Part shown: piece by piece, positions 1 through 10,460 of the stretch
Position numbering within the stretch: position 1 is the stretch's first letter
How the letters are laid out: each line of letters begins with the position of its first letter
From: Prototheca cutis
Lineage: Eukaryota; Chlorophyta; Trebouxiophyceae; Chlorellales; Chlorellaceae
Assembly: GCA_002897115.2 (NCBI GenBank)
Contig: BCIH01000008.1
Span: 536,695-600,694 of the forward strand
Length of the DNA stretch: 64,000 nucleotides
Reading direction: 5' to 3'
Notes under the pieces: model-generated
Told to the model about the DNA's origin: nothing
Database searches by the model: none
What the model saw: only the letters and a program-made list of their open reading frames with translations
Program-made: the position numbers and the translations under genes

Positions 1-48
1 CGTGTTCGCCAGTAGCTGCCCGACAGCTGCCCGACCGCCGGCTCACCG

Positions 49-1885
49 TCAAGAACAGTCACCGCTGCGGAGGCCCGTGAGGAGTTGGAGGTAGCCTGGC
101 GTGTCGAATCCGATGCAGCCATGGCGGAGGAGGAAATCGATGACGACGAGGTTGCAGTTGTCCTTGAACCGCTCGCCAAAGGCAACCTCCTCGGCGACCC
201 TGTCCAGAGGCCAAAGCTCAAAGCTTTCGACTTCGTCGTCCTGTGGTGATTGGTTGAAGGGTTGGAACAGTAGCCAAATGCTGGTGTCTTACTTGTGTGG
301 CTGCCCCATGCTGTGCCTGCCCTGCTGCGGAGAGGGGCCCCAGCCGTGTCCGAGCAGCGTTCCCACCACCCAGCGGCAAATTCCTCAGACCAAGCACCGC
401 TGTCATGAAGGAAACAGCACAGGACATCTTCATGCTTTCCAACTGTCCCGTCACGTGCCTGCGGCTTGGGCACAAAATCTGGGGGCAGGAGGAGGTCGTA
501 GCAGAAGAGCACGTCGCGTTTGACGCCGGCAGACTGCAACGCCACGTACGACACGGCGCCCACAGGCTTGGCTCGCGCTGCCAGCTCCTCGGGCAGTCCG
601 GCCTCCTCCCAGCACTCTTTGATGATGTTCTTAGCCAGGGAAATGCCTTGGGGCTGCATGAGAGTGTGTCGGGTGGTCGTTCTGGTCTAAAGAAAAAGCA
701 CGCCTCAAACGAGCGTTCGTGGATTCCATTTCATCATAGGACCGGGGCCCCCGTGGTCTTGGGGCCTCATGCATGTTTGCATCATCAGGCTGCCGAGCCC
801 GCACGCTCGTCCTCACAAACCATCAAACCAAGACCCCATACACTCACCTGGCCCCCTGCAACCATTTGATCCAGGCGCCCTGGCCAGGTTGGTTTGACCC
901 GGCTCCGTGTGGCCACCCACATCTGCAGGGCTCCCGTCTGGGGGTCGATCACGTACCCATTCAAGTGCACACCTTTGTGAAAAGTGGTCCGTGGGTTTGG
1001 GATTTCACATACCATGCGGTATGTAGTCTTGCTGACGTGATGGCAAAGGACTTCTTTCCCCGTGCCGTTGTCTGGCAACTGCTGCATTGCAGGCTGTGCA
1101 TCAGCAACCCGACACGATTCCGAAACGCATGCCTCATCTACCATAGGCCTTGATGCCAAAGTGCACGGCCGCGGCGCGCTCCAGGAGGAACGTCGGCTCG
1201 GCGTCAAAGGCCGCAGCGACCGGGTACAGCTCCCCTCGCCAACCGCTGACCAGACCCTTGTCTTGCAGCGCCCGGAGCACGCCATCCACGGCAGCTGTCC
1301 GCCGCTCTGGAGTCTGCAGCGCTGGGGCCAGAGTCATCACACCGCCATGCTCCCATTGAAACACGTCTTTATATAGCTTGAGTTCCTCTGCAAACCTGTG
1401 AACCGACGTGTATGGGCTTGGGCAGCGAGCGTGTGTGGAAGGAGAGCCACAGGGTGCTCTACGCCGCCTGTTTCTTCCATACATCGACTGGACCCAAACG
1501 CCAGTCACCCTTCAACAACGCACTCTGGAAGCAAGTAGCCTATGGGTTGGCGGCACTCTGGCAGCGCAAAGGGAACTAGGGACGGCAGCCTGGGTGCCGC
1601 AGAGTTGCACCGGTCAATCCAGCGCTGGAAACCCTTGACGAGCTCAGTCTCTGTGGCAGGGCCCAGGTTTTGGGTTGAGGCCATGGGCATGTGTGTCACG
1701 TACTGGTAGAGTCGTCGAAATGTCTGGGGTGCAGCTGGGGCCCGGGGCGGCCCACGGCGGTGGATGAAAGCTGGACCGGGGGTTTTGATGGCAAAGCACC
1801 GGGAGCTCATCCGTCCTCCTAGTCTATGCACCAGTGCTGCCGCCATCCAACGCCATGAGTGATTCTGACGAACAAAAATGGCCAC
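49..1885 (-). CDS. Nudix hydrolase with N-terminal DUF4743 domain (plant NUDX20/24-like)
   Basis: Exons on the minus strand join into a plant-type Nudix protein. The N-terminal DUF4743 part (about 1700-1140) contains VKGFQRWIDRCN and HFGIKAYGR. The Nudix fold follows, with LQMWVATRSRVKPTWPG and LDQMVAGG (about 970-870). The Nudix box GISLAKNIIKECWEEAGLPE lies near 650-580. The last exon (49-240) begins DDEVESFELWPLDRV and ends at a TGA. Family members hydrolyse nucleoside diphosphate derivatives; the DUF4743 branch is often linked to oxidised thiamine diphosphate. The last intron (241-458) needs a GC donor to keep the frame VPKPQ/DDEVESF, which matches plant relatives. A start at 1885 or the internal Met at 1846 is possible. 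The Arg-rich N-terminus suggests organelle targeting. The gene is divergent from the next one. Confidence 0.85.
241..458 (-). other. GC-AG intron in the Nudix gene
   Basis: On the minus strand the upstream exon ends ...AAGCCGCAG and the intron opens GCACGTGAC. It closes CACCACAG before GACGACGAAG. Only the GC donor keeps the reading frame and gives VPKPQDDEVESF, close to the conserved family sequence. The nearby GT, four bases on, would shift the frame. Confidence 0.75.
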
Positions 1886-2096
1886 CCTGTTCTATCAAAA
1901 GCCCGCAGTGCAAGAAGATCGCCAATCAATGGCACGACGAACGGCGGTTTCTGCCTGCTTCGCGCACCACCAATGATCTTGCGGCAGCAGTCGTCATGTT
2001 TTTCTCCAGGCACCCGACACGCACATTCGTCTGTTGCTGTACTCGCTCGCTCCCATAGTGTTCTGTTGGAATTGAGACATCGATTTCACATCTTTT

Positions 2097-3615
2097 ATGA
2101 ATCCAGTCGCCACCATGCAGGCCAGTGTTACACAGAGGCTGGGCATCGGAATGCCACGGCCGGCCGTGCCGTGCTTTCGAGCCTTTGGGGCAGCTCCTCC
2201 CAGGCCGCGCCTGCTCCACGGAACTCTGAGCGTGAACAGACTTGCCGCACGAGCGGGCGGGCCAGGTTTCAATCCGTTTGGCAAGAAGGAGACGGCTGAA
2301 CAGGTGAGGGGGCGCTTGGACGTGGCGGATGGGTGGCTGGCCCTGCTTCCATCCTTGAACTGCAGCACACTGAACAGAGAAACCATCCTGAGCTCTGGGG
2401 ATCAAAGCGCTGACAGGAGTGGGGATGAAGGTCCAAATGGATGGGCATTTCACCGACACCTGCCAGCAGACCCTGGCGCTCGTCGGCACTGTGGGCCGGC
2501 CGACATTCAGCTGCGCGTCCGCAAAACACTTCCCGGAACCGTGTGCAGGAGGCGGCCAAGAAAGCAGTGCTGGATGCGCTGCAGGGCAAAAAGGACGTGT
2601 TTTCGATCGCGGAGAAAGCCGCTGCAAAGCGTGCCGAGCGCCAGGGTGGCGGGGGATCTGGCGGCAAGGGCGGTGGCTCTGGTGGCGGCGGTGGTCCTGG
2701 CGGCGATGGTGAGCCCTCTGCATAGACAGGGTGGGGAGGGCTGGTCGGTGTGTCCATGCGTAAAAATAGAGATGTCGGCGAGGGATTCTGGGCAAAAGCC
2801 TGTTTGCTTTGCTGATGTTCTGTGTGTTGTCCCCATCCACAGAAGAATCCATGCTCTGATTTGCCAGCAGCAGCAGCGATGGTATCCCCCCCCCCCTTCT
2901 CTCCCCCCCCAAAAAAGATGGCTTTGGCGACGGCTGGCGCGAGTGGTGGAACGGCATTGTCAGCAACGTATTGGGATTCATAAAAACGATCGTTGCAATC
3001 GCGCTGTTCTTTGGCGTGCTCGCGGGTGTGGCGCTGTGGCAGCCTATGATCGGTCTTCTCTACACACTCGTACGGCTGGCGTCTTGCCCTCGCCTGGACC
3101 CTCTTTGCGTGTGCATTCCCGCCTTTGGCATGCTGATTGATTTTGGGTGCCTTGGCCTGGCCGCAGCCACTCCATCAACCATCCCCTCTGCAGGTGAGGG
3201 TGCTGCTGCGGCTGGATGGCAGCCCGCGGGCCAGAATGAGGGCCGACCAGGCTGCACCCAAAGTGGACCTCGAGGACAAGGCAGCACTCGGTGCGCTGCG
3301 AGGTGGCTGGTGGGGGGGTGTTCGGGAGTTGGAGGAGGATGGGACTTACAAGGTGCTGTGGAGCACGAAATCGGGCCATTTCCTGGGCTGTCTGCCTATG
3401 AGGGCGACATGTCGGGCAGTCATGGGAGTGCCTGGCAAGTTTCATGAACGAGTCACAGGGCGATCCGGAGGGGGCAGCACCAGACCAACCAGCCAATGGG
3501 CAAACACATCAGCTCCATGCCCCTGGCATCCGCAGGCAAGGTGGAGCAGAGTGTGATTTCCAAGTACGGCGCCGATGCCTGGGACGAGGCCGACAGCGAC
3601 GAGGAGGATGACTAA
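2097..3615 (+). CDS. Small probable organelle membrane protein with Gly-rich linker, unrecognised family
   Basis: Five exons can be joined. Exon 1 (from 2097, or the Met at 2115, to 2303) is Arg/Pro/Ala-rich and resembles a plastid or mitochondrial targeting peptide. Exon 2 (about 2530-2710) has an Ala/Lys helix followed by a run of Gly and Ser. Exon 3 (about 2920-3080) encodes GFGDGWREWWNG and then a hydrophobic stretch, FIKTIVAIALFFGVLAGVAL, a clear membrane span. Exon 4 (about 3196-3300) has RARMRADQAAPKVDLEDKAA. The last exon (about 3537-3615) ends in an acidic DEADSDEEDD tail. I do not recognise the family; the layout resembles small Gly-rich chloroplast membrane proteins. No catalytic motif is visible. 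Confidence 0.6.
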
Positions 3616-3922
3616 TCACGCAGCGGTGGTCGAGCTGGACAGCTGTCCTGCCGACGAGATCCCATGCAAGGCCCAACCCCGTCGCCAGGCAACCCATGGG
3701 CTTGCTGGAGCCTCAAGGGCATCACCTATGGCATGCATTTTTTAAAGAGAGAGAATCAAGTTGTGTTACCAGTACTTTAGGGTGTTTCACATGCAGGTAC
3801 AAGGCAGCAACGATGGAGTGTGCAGAGCCAGCGGGAAGCACTGCTGCCATCCACCGGCCCCTGCCAGCATCCATGCAAGTTCGTCCTTTCCTCCCATGTG
3901 ACCTACCATGCCGTCATCTGGC
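3616..3922. other. Convergent 3' flank, no gene seen
   Basis: This is the 307-base gap between two convergent stop codons. I looked here on the minus strand for continuation exons of the Sec63-like gene and found none; it is too short to hold a Brl domain. Confidence 0.5.
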
Positions 3923-5262
3923 TCACTCATACTGCATGAGGTGCTGGATCATGAGCCAGGCAGGGAGCACAATGACAACCAGCAGCAGGAACAGCAGACT
4001 GAACGAGGACGACAGCTTTCCCTGCAGTGGCGTTGTTGGCAGGAACGAGGGGTGTTATGGATGCACTGGTCTACAGGCATGGTACACTGGATCCGCTGTG
4101 TTTCTGGAGAAAGCAGTGCACGGAAGCAGGTCTGACCCACGGACTGCTGGCGACTAGAACCGGCGACTCACCTTCTGCATCATCCAGCTCGGCAAAGCCA
4201 CCCTGCACAAAGTGATTGGAGGCCGGAAGGAAGTGATAAGAGACATGCAGGTTTGGACACGGCATTACAAATCATTCCACCCCCAACAATCAGGCAGCAG
4301 CATGGCCCGTACCCTTCAGAGTAGTCTTGGGGACCATCGGGGTGTCCAAACGATTTCCATCGCTGGAGCTTGTTGGGGTCTGTCAGTGTCTCATAGGCCT
4401 GCAGCCGTTGGGTGGATGTGGTTTTGTTGCAGAATACTTCAAACAGTTGCCCTCGCACGTTGTCGCGCCCAATACCAAGCCCCCTCTTCCCTGTCCTCAC
4501 CAAGGTGATCTGGTTGGCAAAGTGTGCTGCCTTGTCAGCGTCCGAGCTTTTGTCGGGGTGATACTCGAGCGACAGGGCACGGTAGGCCTGCCGGATGCGG
4601 AACTCACTGGCTTCCGGAGACACACCCAGCACCCGGTAAGGGTCAAACCCTGTCATCGCAGAGCGACTGGCCCACACAGACCTGCATTGCATGCAAGGGC
4701 AGAGGCTTGAAGTGTACATCGGGAGAACGGGATGCGTACAGGATCACTTATGCCATCCAAACGGAGATCCTTCTGTGTGCAGTCATAAGCTGGGAATGTA
4801 TGCACTCCAGTCCAACATGAATATCCTTTGCTGCCAGCGACCCATCCAGTCCAGGAGTCTGCCTCACACGCCACCAACTGCCTTACCAGCACAGGAGCGC
4901 TAAGAACAGCCACAACAACACAAGGTGATACTTCACGGCCATCCGTAGTGCAGTGCTGGGCTGCTTGGCAGAGGTCTGCTGGCTGGCGGCTGCCTTCCGT
5001 TGGCGCCGATGTGCCATCTTGGAAACTGCCTGGTCCTGCAATCCAGGTGGAGGGGGGGCAATGGCCATCCTCATGCAATTGGACAAAGGGTTTCCAGAAA
5101 CACATTGTCGACAATAATTCCTCGTCAGCAACACAAGCGAAAACCCGCAAGGACCAAACCTACCCCTTGCAGCTCAATGGGACCTGCCCTCAGCCGGTAG
5201 ACGGTGTACGGCACCACCGTCGTGACATACACCGTGGTTACGAAAAACGCAAACAGGCCCAT
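3923..5262 (-). CDS. Truncated Sec63-like J-domain ER membrane protein
   Basis: Joined exons give about 220 residues in the order of the Sec63 N-terminus. TM1 is GLFAFFVTTVYVTTVVPYTV (about 5262-5166). A basic loop and TM2, VKYHLVLLWLFLALLCW, follow (about 5040-4900). The J domain comes next: GFDPYRVLGVSPEAS, then YHPDK with an intact HPD, then AYETLTDPNKLQRW and GHPDGPQDY (about 4690-4320). The Sec63 hallmark VALPSWMMQK is on its own short exon (about 4210-4180). TM3 follows in SLLFLLLVVIVLPAW. A TGA comes 12 residues later, so the whole cytosolic Brl/Sec63 domain is absent. Sec63 normally recruits BiP to the Sec61 channel from the ER lumen. A complete SEC63 lies at 13624-16846, so this is a paralogue. 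The name Sec63-like is firm; its role is unknown. Confidence 0.75.
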
Positions 5263-5753
5263 TATGTGACCTCGGCTGCAATGAAAATTGGTTTGGATGT
5301 AGCTAATTCCCCTTCGAGGCCAGATCTGCGGATCCCTGTGCTGCCTAGGCTGTCACCACGGGTGGGTGAGGTGCCTGGGCAGCGGCGCTGTTGCCGATAA
5401 CAACTAGAAAATATCTGCACGCATCAAGCTTACAGAATCATAACAGTCATGATTATACGTTTCATGATAAAATCAGCGCCGTGAGTGTCTAGATCGTCTG
5501 GGTATCATGAGCCATGGATTGGGAGTGCCCGTCGGAAGGGCATCGGATCCCCCCGGATACTCCACCGTGCGGCCGACAGGAGCGACCGCCCCCGGTGGCC
5601 TACCTGTCCCGTGGGCATTGGCCCAATCTTGTTTTTGCCTCCCTGAATCCCATTGCTTGATCCAATTTAATAATGTACAGTATTTACCTGTGCAAGAACA
5701 GCAGCAGCATTATGGGGATTGTTGCTGCCTTCCTGACAGCCAACAGCCCCAAA
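5263..5753. other. Intergenic gap between two minus-strand genes
   Basis: It holds the 3' flank of the LYAR-type gene and the promoter side of the Sec63-like gene. An AT-richer patch at about 5400-5480 is the only compositional feature. I see no gene. Confidence 0.4.
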
Positions 5754-7045
5754 TCACGCCTCTACGAGCTCCACGCGCTTGTCGTCAGACACCTTGAACT
5801 GACTAGAGCCGTTGAGTTTGGCCAGGAACTCAGGTTTCCGTGCCTCGTCGGCACCTGCCGCTGCCAGCACGGCCGCTACCAACTTCTTCAGCTTCATGCT
5901 GCCTCCAGCCTTGCGCAACTCGGCCCCGGCCAACTTCTTCCACTTGGTCTTGCCCTTGCCATCGGTAGCCACCGGCTTGTGAGCTTTGCCGTTCTGAGGC
6001 TGTGTGGCAGCAGCCTTGTCTTCGGCATCCCTCAGTCGTTTGCGAGAGGGCTTGTCCGGTTGCCCGGCACCTTCCCTGGCTGGTGTTACCGGCGGCTCGG
6101 GGGCCCCATCCGCCATCGGAGACGGCTCCTCGGGTGCTGCCGACGCGGCCTTTGCATCGCTGGCCTCAGCGTTGCTCGGCTCTCCTCGGGCAGCGAGTGC
6201 AGCCCGGGCCTGCGAGCGTTGGCCCAGAAGGCAAGGAAGAACAGCGTCAGGGTACCCTCCCCATCGGAACTTGAAGCCAGGCAGGCGCCGGCTCAGGGCC
6301 GGTGGATGACCACTTTTCTCTCCCCTTCCTATGCCTCCCCCCTCCTCCTCCCTTAACAACCCCCCCTTTTTACACCCCCCCTCCCCCCAGCACAGACACA
6401 CACGTACCCTGCGCTGGTGCTTGGCACCCGAGGCGTGCCCCTCGAGCGATTCGCGACTCGTGGCAGCGACATTGCAGACGCTGCACTTCCAGGGTGGGCG
6501 CTCGGACAAAAACTCCGCACCCACGATCCCACCTGCAGCAGCACCAGGCACAGGCTGGCCAGTGGTGCTCTCGGAAGCAAAGCAGCCTTTGGCGGCATAC
6601 CCGCCGGGCTTGGTGGCGCCCTGCGCGTACTTTTCGTGCTCAGTCACGCATGTGGTGTGGCCCGCCACGGAGTGCCGGTCAAACGTCCGGCTGCAGTCGA
6701 TGCAGGTGAAAGAGTAGCTGCCACACTGGCCTGCATGGGATGCCACCTTGGGCTGCGACAGGGGGAGGGGTTGCTAGCGGTGATGGAATGGGGAAGAGCA
6801 CGGGCAACGTCATTTATGGTCCCACTCTTAAAAGCCTCATCCCATCGCTTCTGTGATATTCAAAACATGATCAATAGGCATGCAACCACCGCATTATCGC
6901 ATCATGTTGGGCCAGACAGGAACAGCCCTGGCATCATGACTGTCCCACCGCCATTCCCCCAGGCTGCGGCGGCTCATGGGCACACCCCACCGCCTACCTT
7001 CTTCAGCGACTCCCCGCAGTTGTCACAGATGAACCACGGCTGCAT
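5754..7045 (-). CDS. LYAR-type C2HC zinc-finger nucleolar protein
   Basis: Exon 1 (6998-7045) encodes MQPWFICDNCGESLKK. Exon 2 begins at 6752 with PKVASHAGQC and runs through FTCIDCSRTFDRHSVAGHTT and CVTEHEKYAQG. This is the paired LYAR zinc finger, nearly unchanged from plant and animal forms. A second finger, WKCSVCNVAATSRESLEGH, resembles the matrin-type C2H2 finger of plant LYAR homologues. The last exon (5754 to about 6210) is Ala/Lys-rich, with SRKRLRDAEDK and GKTKWKKLAGAELRKAGG. It ends in a small conserved helix domain around FKVSDDKRVELV. Family members act in ribosome biogenesis and in nucleic-acid binding in the nucleolus. The first exon is only 48 nt. The gene is divergent from p23. 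Confidence 0.88.
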
Positions 7046-7517
7046 GACAAGTGCGGAGCGAATGTAAATAGGTATGTGAAACGACCATCCGTCCACGTCG
7101 GCCTTCAGTTCCGAACGGCACTGCTCCCCGACCCGTCACGATTCGTGCCACTCACCATGGTAGTGCTGTAGAAGTTCCCCAAAGGAGTGTGTCGTGCCCA
7201 AAGTTCAAGTGATATAAACGAAATACTACTATTCAAATAATGGGAGTATTTCCCTGAGCACTGCTGCACACAGCAGGGCCCAACAAGTCATTTCGGCACG
7301 AGCATTGCGCATGGCGCGCCTGCTGGGAGTGACTGGGCCGCACTAGGGGTTCGGTCCAAGGGGCCCAATCCCCTTCTTCTAGAATCTTCGAGAGGCGCTC
7401 TGCGTGGCACAACGGGGATCACACCTTGCAAATTCACGATTATCGGTGGGATCAACGTGCTTTGCATATACAAGTTCCTCACCAGCTGCTGGTCTGCAAC
7501 TTCGAGGAGGGATCATC
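7046..7517. promoter_or_regulatory. Shared divergent promoter region, LYAR-type gene / p23
   Basis: This 472-base gap separates two start codons pointing outward. It is more AT-rich than the coding DNA (about 7195-7260). No clear TATA box or known operator was identified. The promoter role is inferred from gene order. Confidence 0.4.
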
Positions 7518-8434
7518 ATGCCGCTGTCACCACCAGTGCAATGGTGCGTGGGCGAGAGGCGAACCCTGATTCCGGGCTGTGGAATCGCATGCACATGATT
7601 GACGTGCTGGAATGTGCGCTTGCGACAATGCAGGGCCCAAAGAACGGATCGGCTCTACATCACCATTGATCTCCAAGACTGCAAGGAGCCCCAGATCACC
7701 GTGGCCAACGACGCAGAAGCCAAGGCCGGCCGCCTCACCTTCAGGGGGAAGGCCCACTCCCATGCCACAGGTGGGTTGTATACTGCAGAGTCGTGATGAG
7801 AGCCTCTCGGGGTTGGAGTTGCGCTGAGATGTTTAGGTGGTGCCCTTTGGAAGGTGTGTCAGCACCCAACGACCGGGTGGGGCCTGGCTCAGCCTTGGCT
7901 CAGCCTCGACTTTGCATTCCTGGCAGTCTGCTCCCCTTCCAGGCATCAATCCCATGCCCACATCACACCTATCCTCTCAAGTCCCCCCCCCCACCCCCCC
8001 TAGCAGGCCCGGAGGAGCACCAGTATGCATTGGACTTGGAGTTGAATGGCGAGATTGACGACAGCGACACCAAGCAGGTGAAGACGGACCGGACAGTGAG
8101 CCTGATCATTGGCAAGAAGGAACCCGGACCCTACTGGCCACGCCTGCTCAAGGCCGTGGGCCGGACGCCGGCAAACATCAAGGTCGACTGGGACCGCTGG
8201 GTGGATGAAGACGAGGAAGGCGATGGTGGTCTTGAGGCCGACGGCTTTGATCTTTCAGCACTGCAAAACCTTGGTGGCGGCGGCGGTGGCATGCCCGATT
8301 TCTCGGCGCTGGCGGGCGGCTCCGCGGGTCTGGGCGACTTTGGTGTCGAGGACGAGAACAGCAGCTCTGGCAGCGACGATGGCGACCTCCCGCCGCTGGA
8401 GGCCCAGGGCGAAGCTTCGCCCGCGCAGGCGTGA
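7518..8434 (+). CDS. p23 co-chaperone (CS domain), HSP90 partner
   Basis: Three exons (7518-7543, 7634-7770, 8007-8434) join in frame to 196 residues. The CS-domain start MPLSPPVQWAQRTDRLYITI is split across a 26-nt first exon. The beta-sandwich continues with GRLTFRG, then YALDLELNGEID. The p23 signature follows in GPYWPRLLK and NIKVDWDRWVDEDEE. The tail is Gly-rich and then acidic, with SSSGSDDGDLPP, typical of plant p23. The protein stabilises the ATP-bound HSP90-client complex in the cytosol and nucleus. The exon edges fit GT-AG rules exactly. Confidence 0.93.
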
Positions 8435-8849
8435 TGCCGTGAGCAGGGCTGGAGCGGGCCGTGGTGGTGGTATCGACAAGAACGTGAGGGTGCCGCCTTC
8501 TGCGTTTTCTGTGAAGCAGCACCGCAGCCCCCAACCGCATCCTGGCAATAGCTTGCTGTGATTGTCACTCTAGAGCGCAGGGAGGGAACGAGCGTGCGGC
8601 GGGAGGAAGCAGACCAACGAGATAAGGAAAAATGGTTGCAGGGGAGGGTTTTGCATTAATGAATGGCAGCAACGGCGCAGCACGACCAGAGGGCCATTTC
8701 ACAGTGCGGGACGATGCAGGGTTGCAGAGGAAAGAACGGATATGTAATCACATCATTGCCAGCGGGCGAACTTTGACAGCGGGCGAGATCGATTGATCAG
8801 CCTCAATGGCGATATGAAATCCCACCAGAACGTCATAGCGCCAGTCCCA
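8435..8849. other. Convergent 3' flanks of p23 and lipoate ligase genes
   Basis: This 415-base stretch between two stop codons has no gene that I can see. It carries a TGTAA element suitable as the p23 poly(A) signal. Confidence 0.5.
8743..8747 (+). promoter_or_regulatory. Candidate TGTAA poly(A) signal of p23 gene
   Basis: TGTAA is the standard poly(A) signal of chlorophyte algae. This copy is about 310 bases after the p23 stop codon, on the coding strand. Position and motif fit; use is inferred. Confidence 0.45.
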
Positions 8850-10000
8850 TCACAGCCCAGTCGCTTGCGAGCGAGCTGGCTCTAGGACGCGAGTTCCACA
8901 AATCTTGTTCCTGGCGAGTGCCTGCTCGGCTTCCTCCAAGCTGCCTTCTTGGACCTGGAACCCTGCCTGCTCCATGCAGCCCACCAGCTGGTCCAGCAGG
9001 CGACCCCGGTCCGCCACGCAGATCCGCAACGGGGTGACAAAGCGGTGGTGTGGGCGGTCCTGTCGGTAGGCAGGGGCCTTTGCAGGCTGCCGCAGCAGTG
9101 CCATCCGTGCCGGGTCAAAATCCCACAGCAGGCTGGTGTGGTGCACAAAGCGGTTGCGGCTGATGGCCTGCGCATTCCCTCCGAATTTGACGTCACCAAA
9201 CACGTAATCTGTGGCAGCAGTGCAGATCGAGTGAGGTGGGGAGGGTTTCGGGTCGGTGCTTCAGGCAGGCTCTGCACCAGGTTTGGGGCTCTGGAACTCT
9301 TTGGGCCCGGCAGTGCATGCCAGCACAGCTGCCAGTCCAGCTCCCCATCAACAAGCACACGCATGCAGTCCAGGGGGCACAGCGTGTCATCGGGCTACGC
9401 AATTGATCAGCCACCAGCTCACCATGCTCGCGCAAGGCAAAGCGCCCGTATTGGCCAAAAGCAGGCATGAACAGCTTCTCGGTCCAAGCCATGATGGGCC
9501 GTGGGAAGGCCTCCAGACCCTGCACGGCCTCCGTGTTCATCACCAAGCCCGTGAAGATGGTGTTGGAGTCCACGACCACCGTCCCTCCACCTGTGAACCG
9601 CTTTATGAGTGGCACTCCGGCGGCAGCGGCCGCCTCCTCCTCCACCAGCGCCGCAGGCTTCCTGCGAGTATGTTGGGAAAGGAGGGGCTTATGTACAGTT
9701 TCTTGACGTGTTCTGAGACCGTGCATCCTTCGCGATCTTCGGATTCCGGGACCTTACTCAGTTCTGAGACGGGCTATCCCACCCTCTCCCTCAATCTTAC
9801 CCGGAAATGCCCAGCACGATTGCCGGGTCGGGCGTGCCATCATTTATAAGAAACCAATTATCGCTTGCAGCGCGCAGCAGTGCCTCCTCCAGATGAAGCT
9901 GGCGTAGAATGGGAAAGTTGCACAGGCGCAGCACCTTGATGGTGCTGGCCATGGTGGGGCCGCTGGGCAGGCGTCCCGATTCAGACGTGCAGTCGATCAC
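8850..10000 (-). CDS. Lipoate-protein ligase A family protein
   Basis: Exons on the minus strand give a plant-type LplA-like protein. It opens with LRLCNFPILRQLHLEEALLR and DPAIVLGISG (about 9950-9800). The lipoate-binding core follows, with LIKRFTGGGTVVVDSNTIF and PRPIMAWTEKLF (about 9660-9400). Next is DYVFGDVKFGGNAQAISRNR, then FVHHTSLLWDFD (about 9200-9100), ending near 8850. The RRFTGGG-like motif and the K-x-x-GNAQ motif are the family's ligand-binding hallmarks. These enzymes attach lipoate or octanoate to 2-oxoacid dehydrogenases and glycine cleavage H protein in organelles. The start could be 10000 or the internal Met at about 9952. No strong targeting signal is seen. The gene is divergent from PABP. 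Confidence 0.87.
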
Positions 10001-10460
10001 CTAACGGCGTAGTGACATGGTATATCAATGTGTGCACGAATTAATATATAAAAACCCCACATGCAACGGGTCAGATGCACATTACGTCCCATTTTCGTTC
10101 CGTCGCTGATGAGGTTAAAAGTGCGGGGACGGGGGGCAAATCTGGGGACATCACAGCCCAGAAGAAAGCGGGAAATCGGCTGAAAGCCGTCGTCGAACAG
10201 TGGCGATGCCTGCGTGGGAGAAGAGGCATCCCGCAAGCCCGGCTCACCCTCTCCAACCACTCCTTCCTCCCACCACAGTGTTGAACGACAAGCCAGGGCG
10301 ACTTGTTGCTAGGACGTGGCCTTTGAGCCTCCCCTAGCTTCGCGCTACTAGGCCAAAAATATAAAAAAGCGAGGAGAGCCCTGCTTCCCTCGTCCCAAAA
10401 AAAATCCCCCCCTCCCGACGCCTCGCTCCACTCCTTTGGAATCCTACTAGCCTGAACACC
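10001..10460. promoter_or_regulatory. Shared divergent promoter region, lipoate ligase / PABP
   Basis: This 460-base gap lies between outward-facing starts. An AT-rich patch, ATTAATATATAAAAACC, lies at about 10040-10056, and AAAAATATAAAAAAGCG lies about 90 bases before the PABP ATG. Either could serve as a TATA-like element. This is inference only. Confidence 0.4.
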
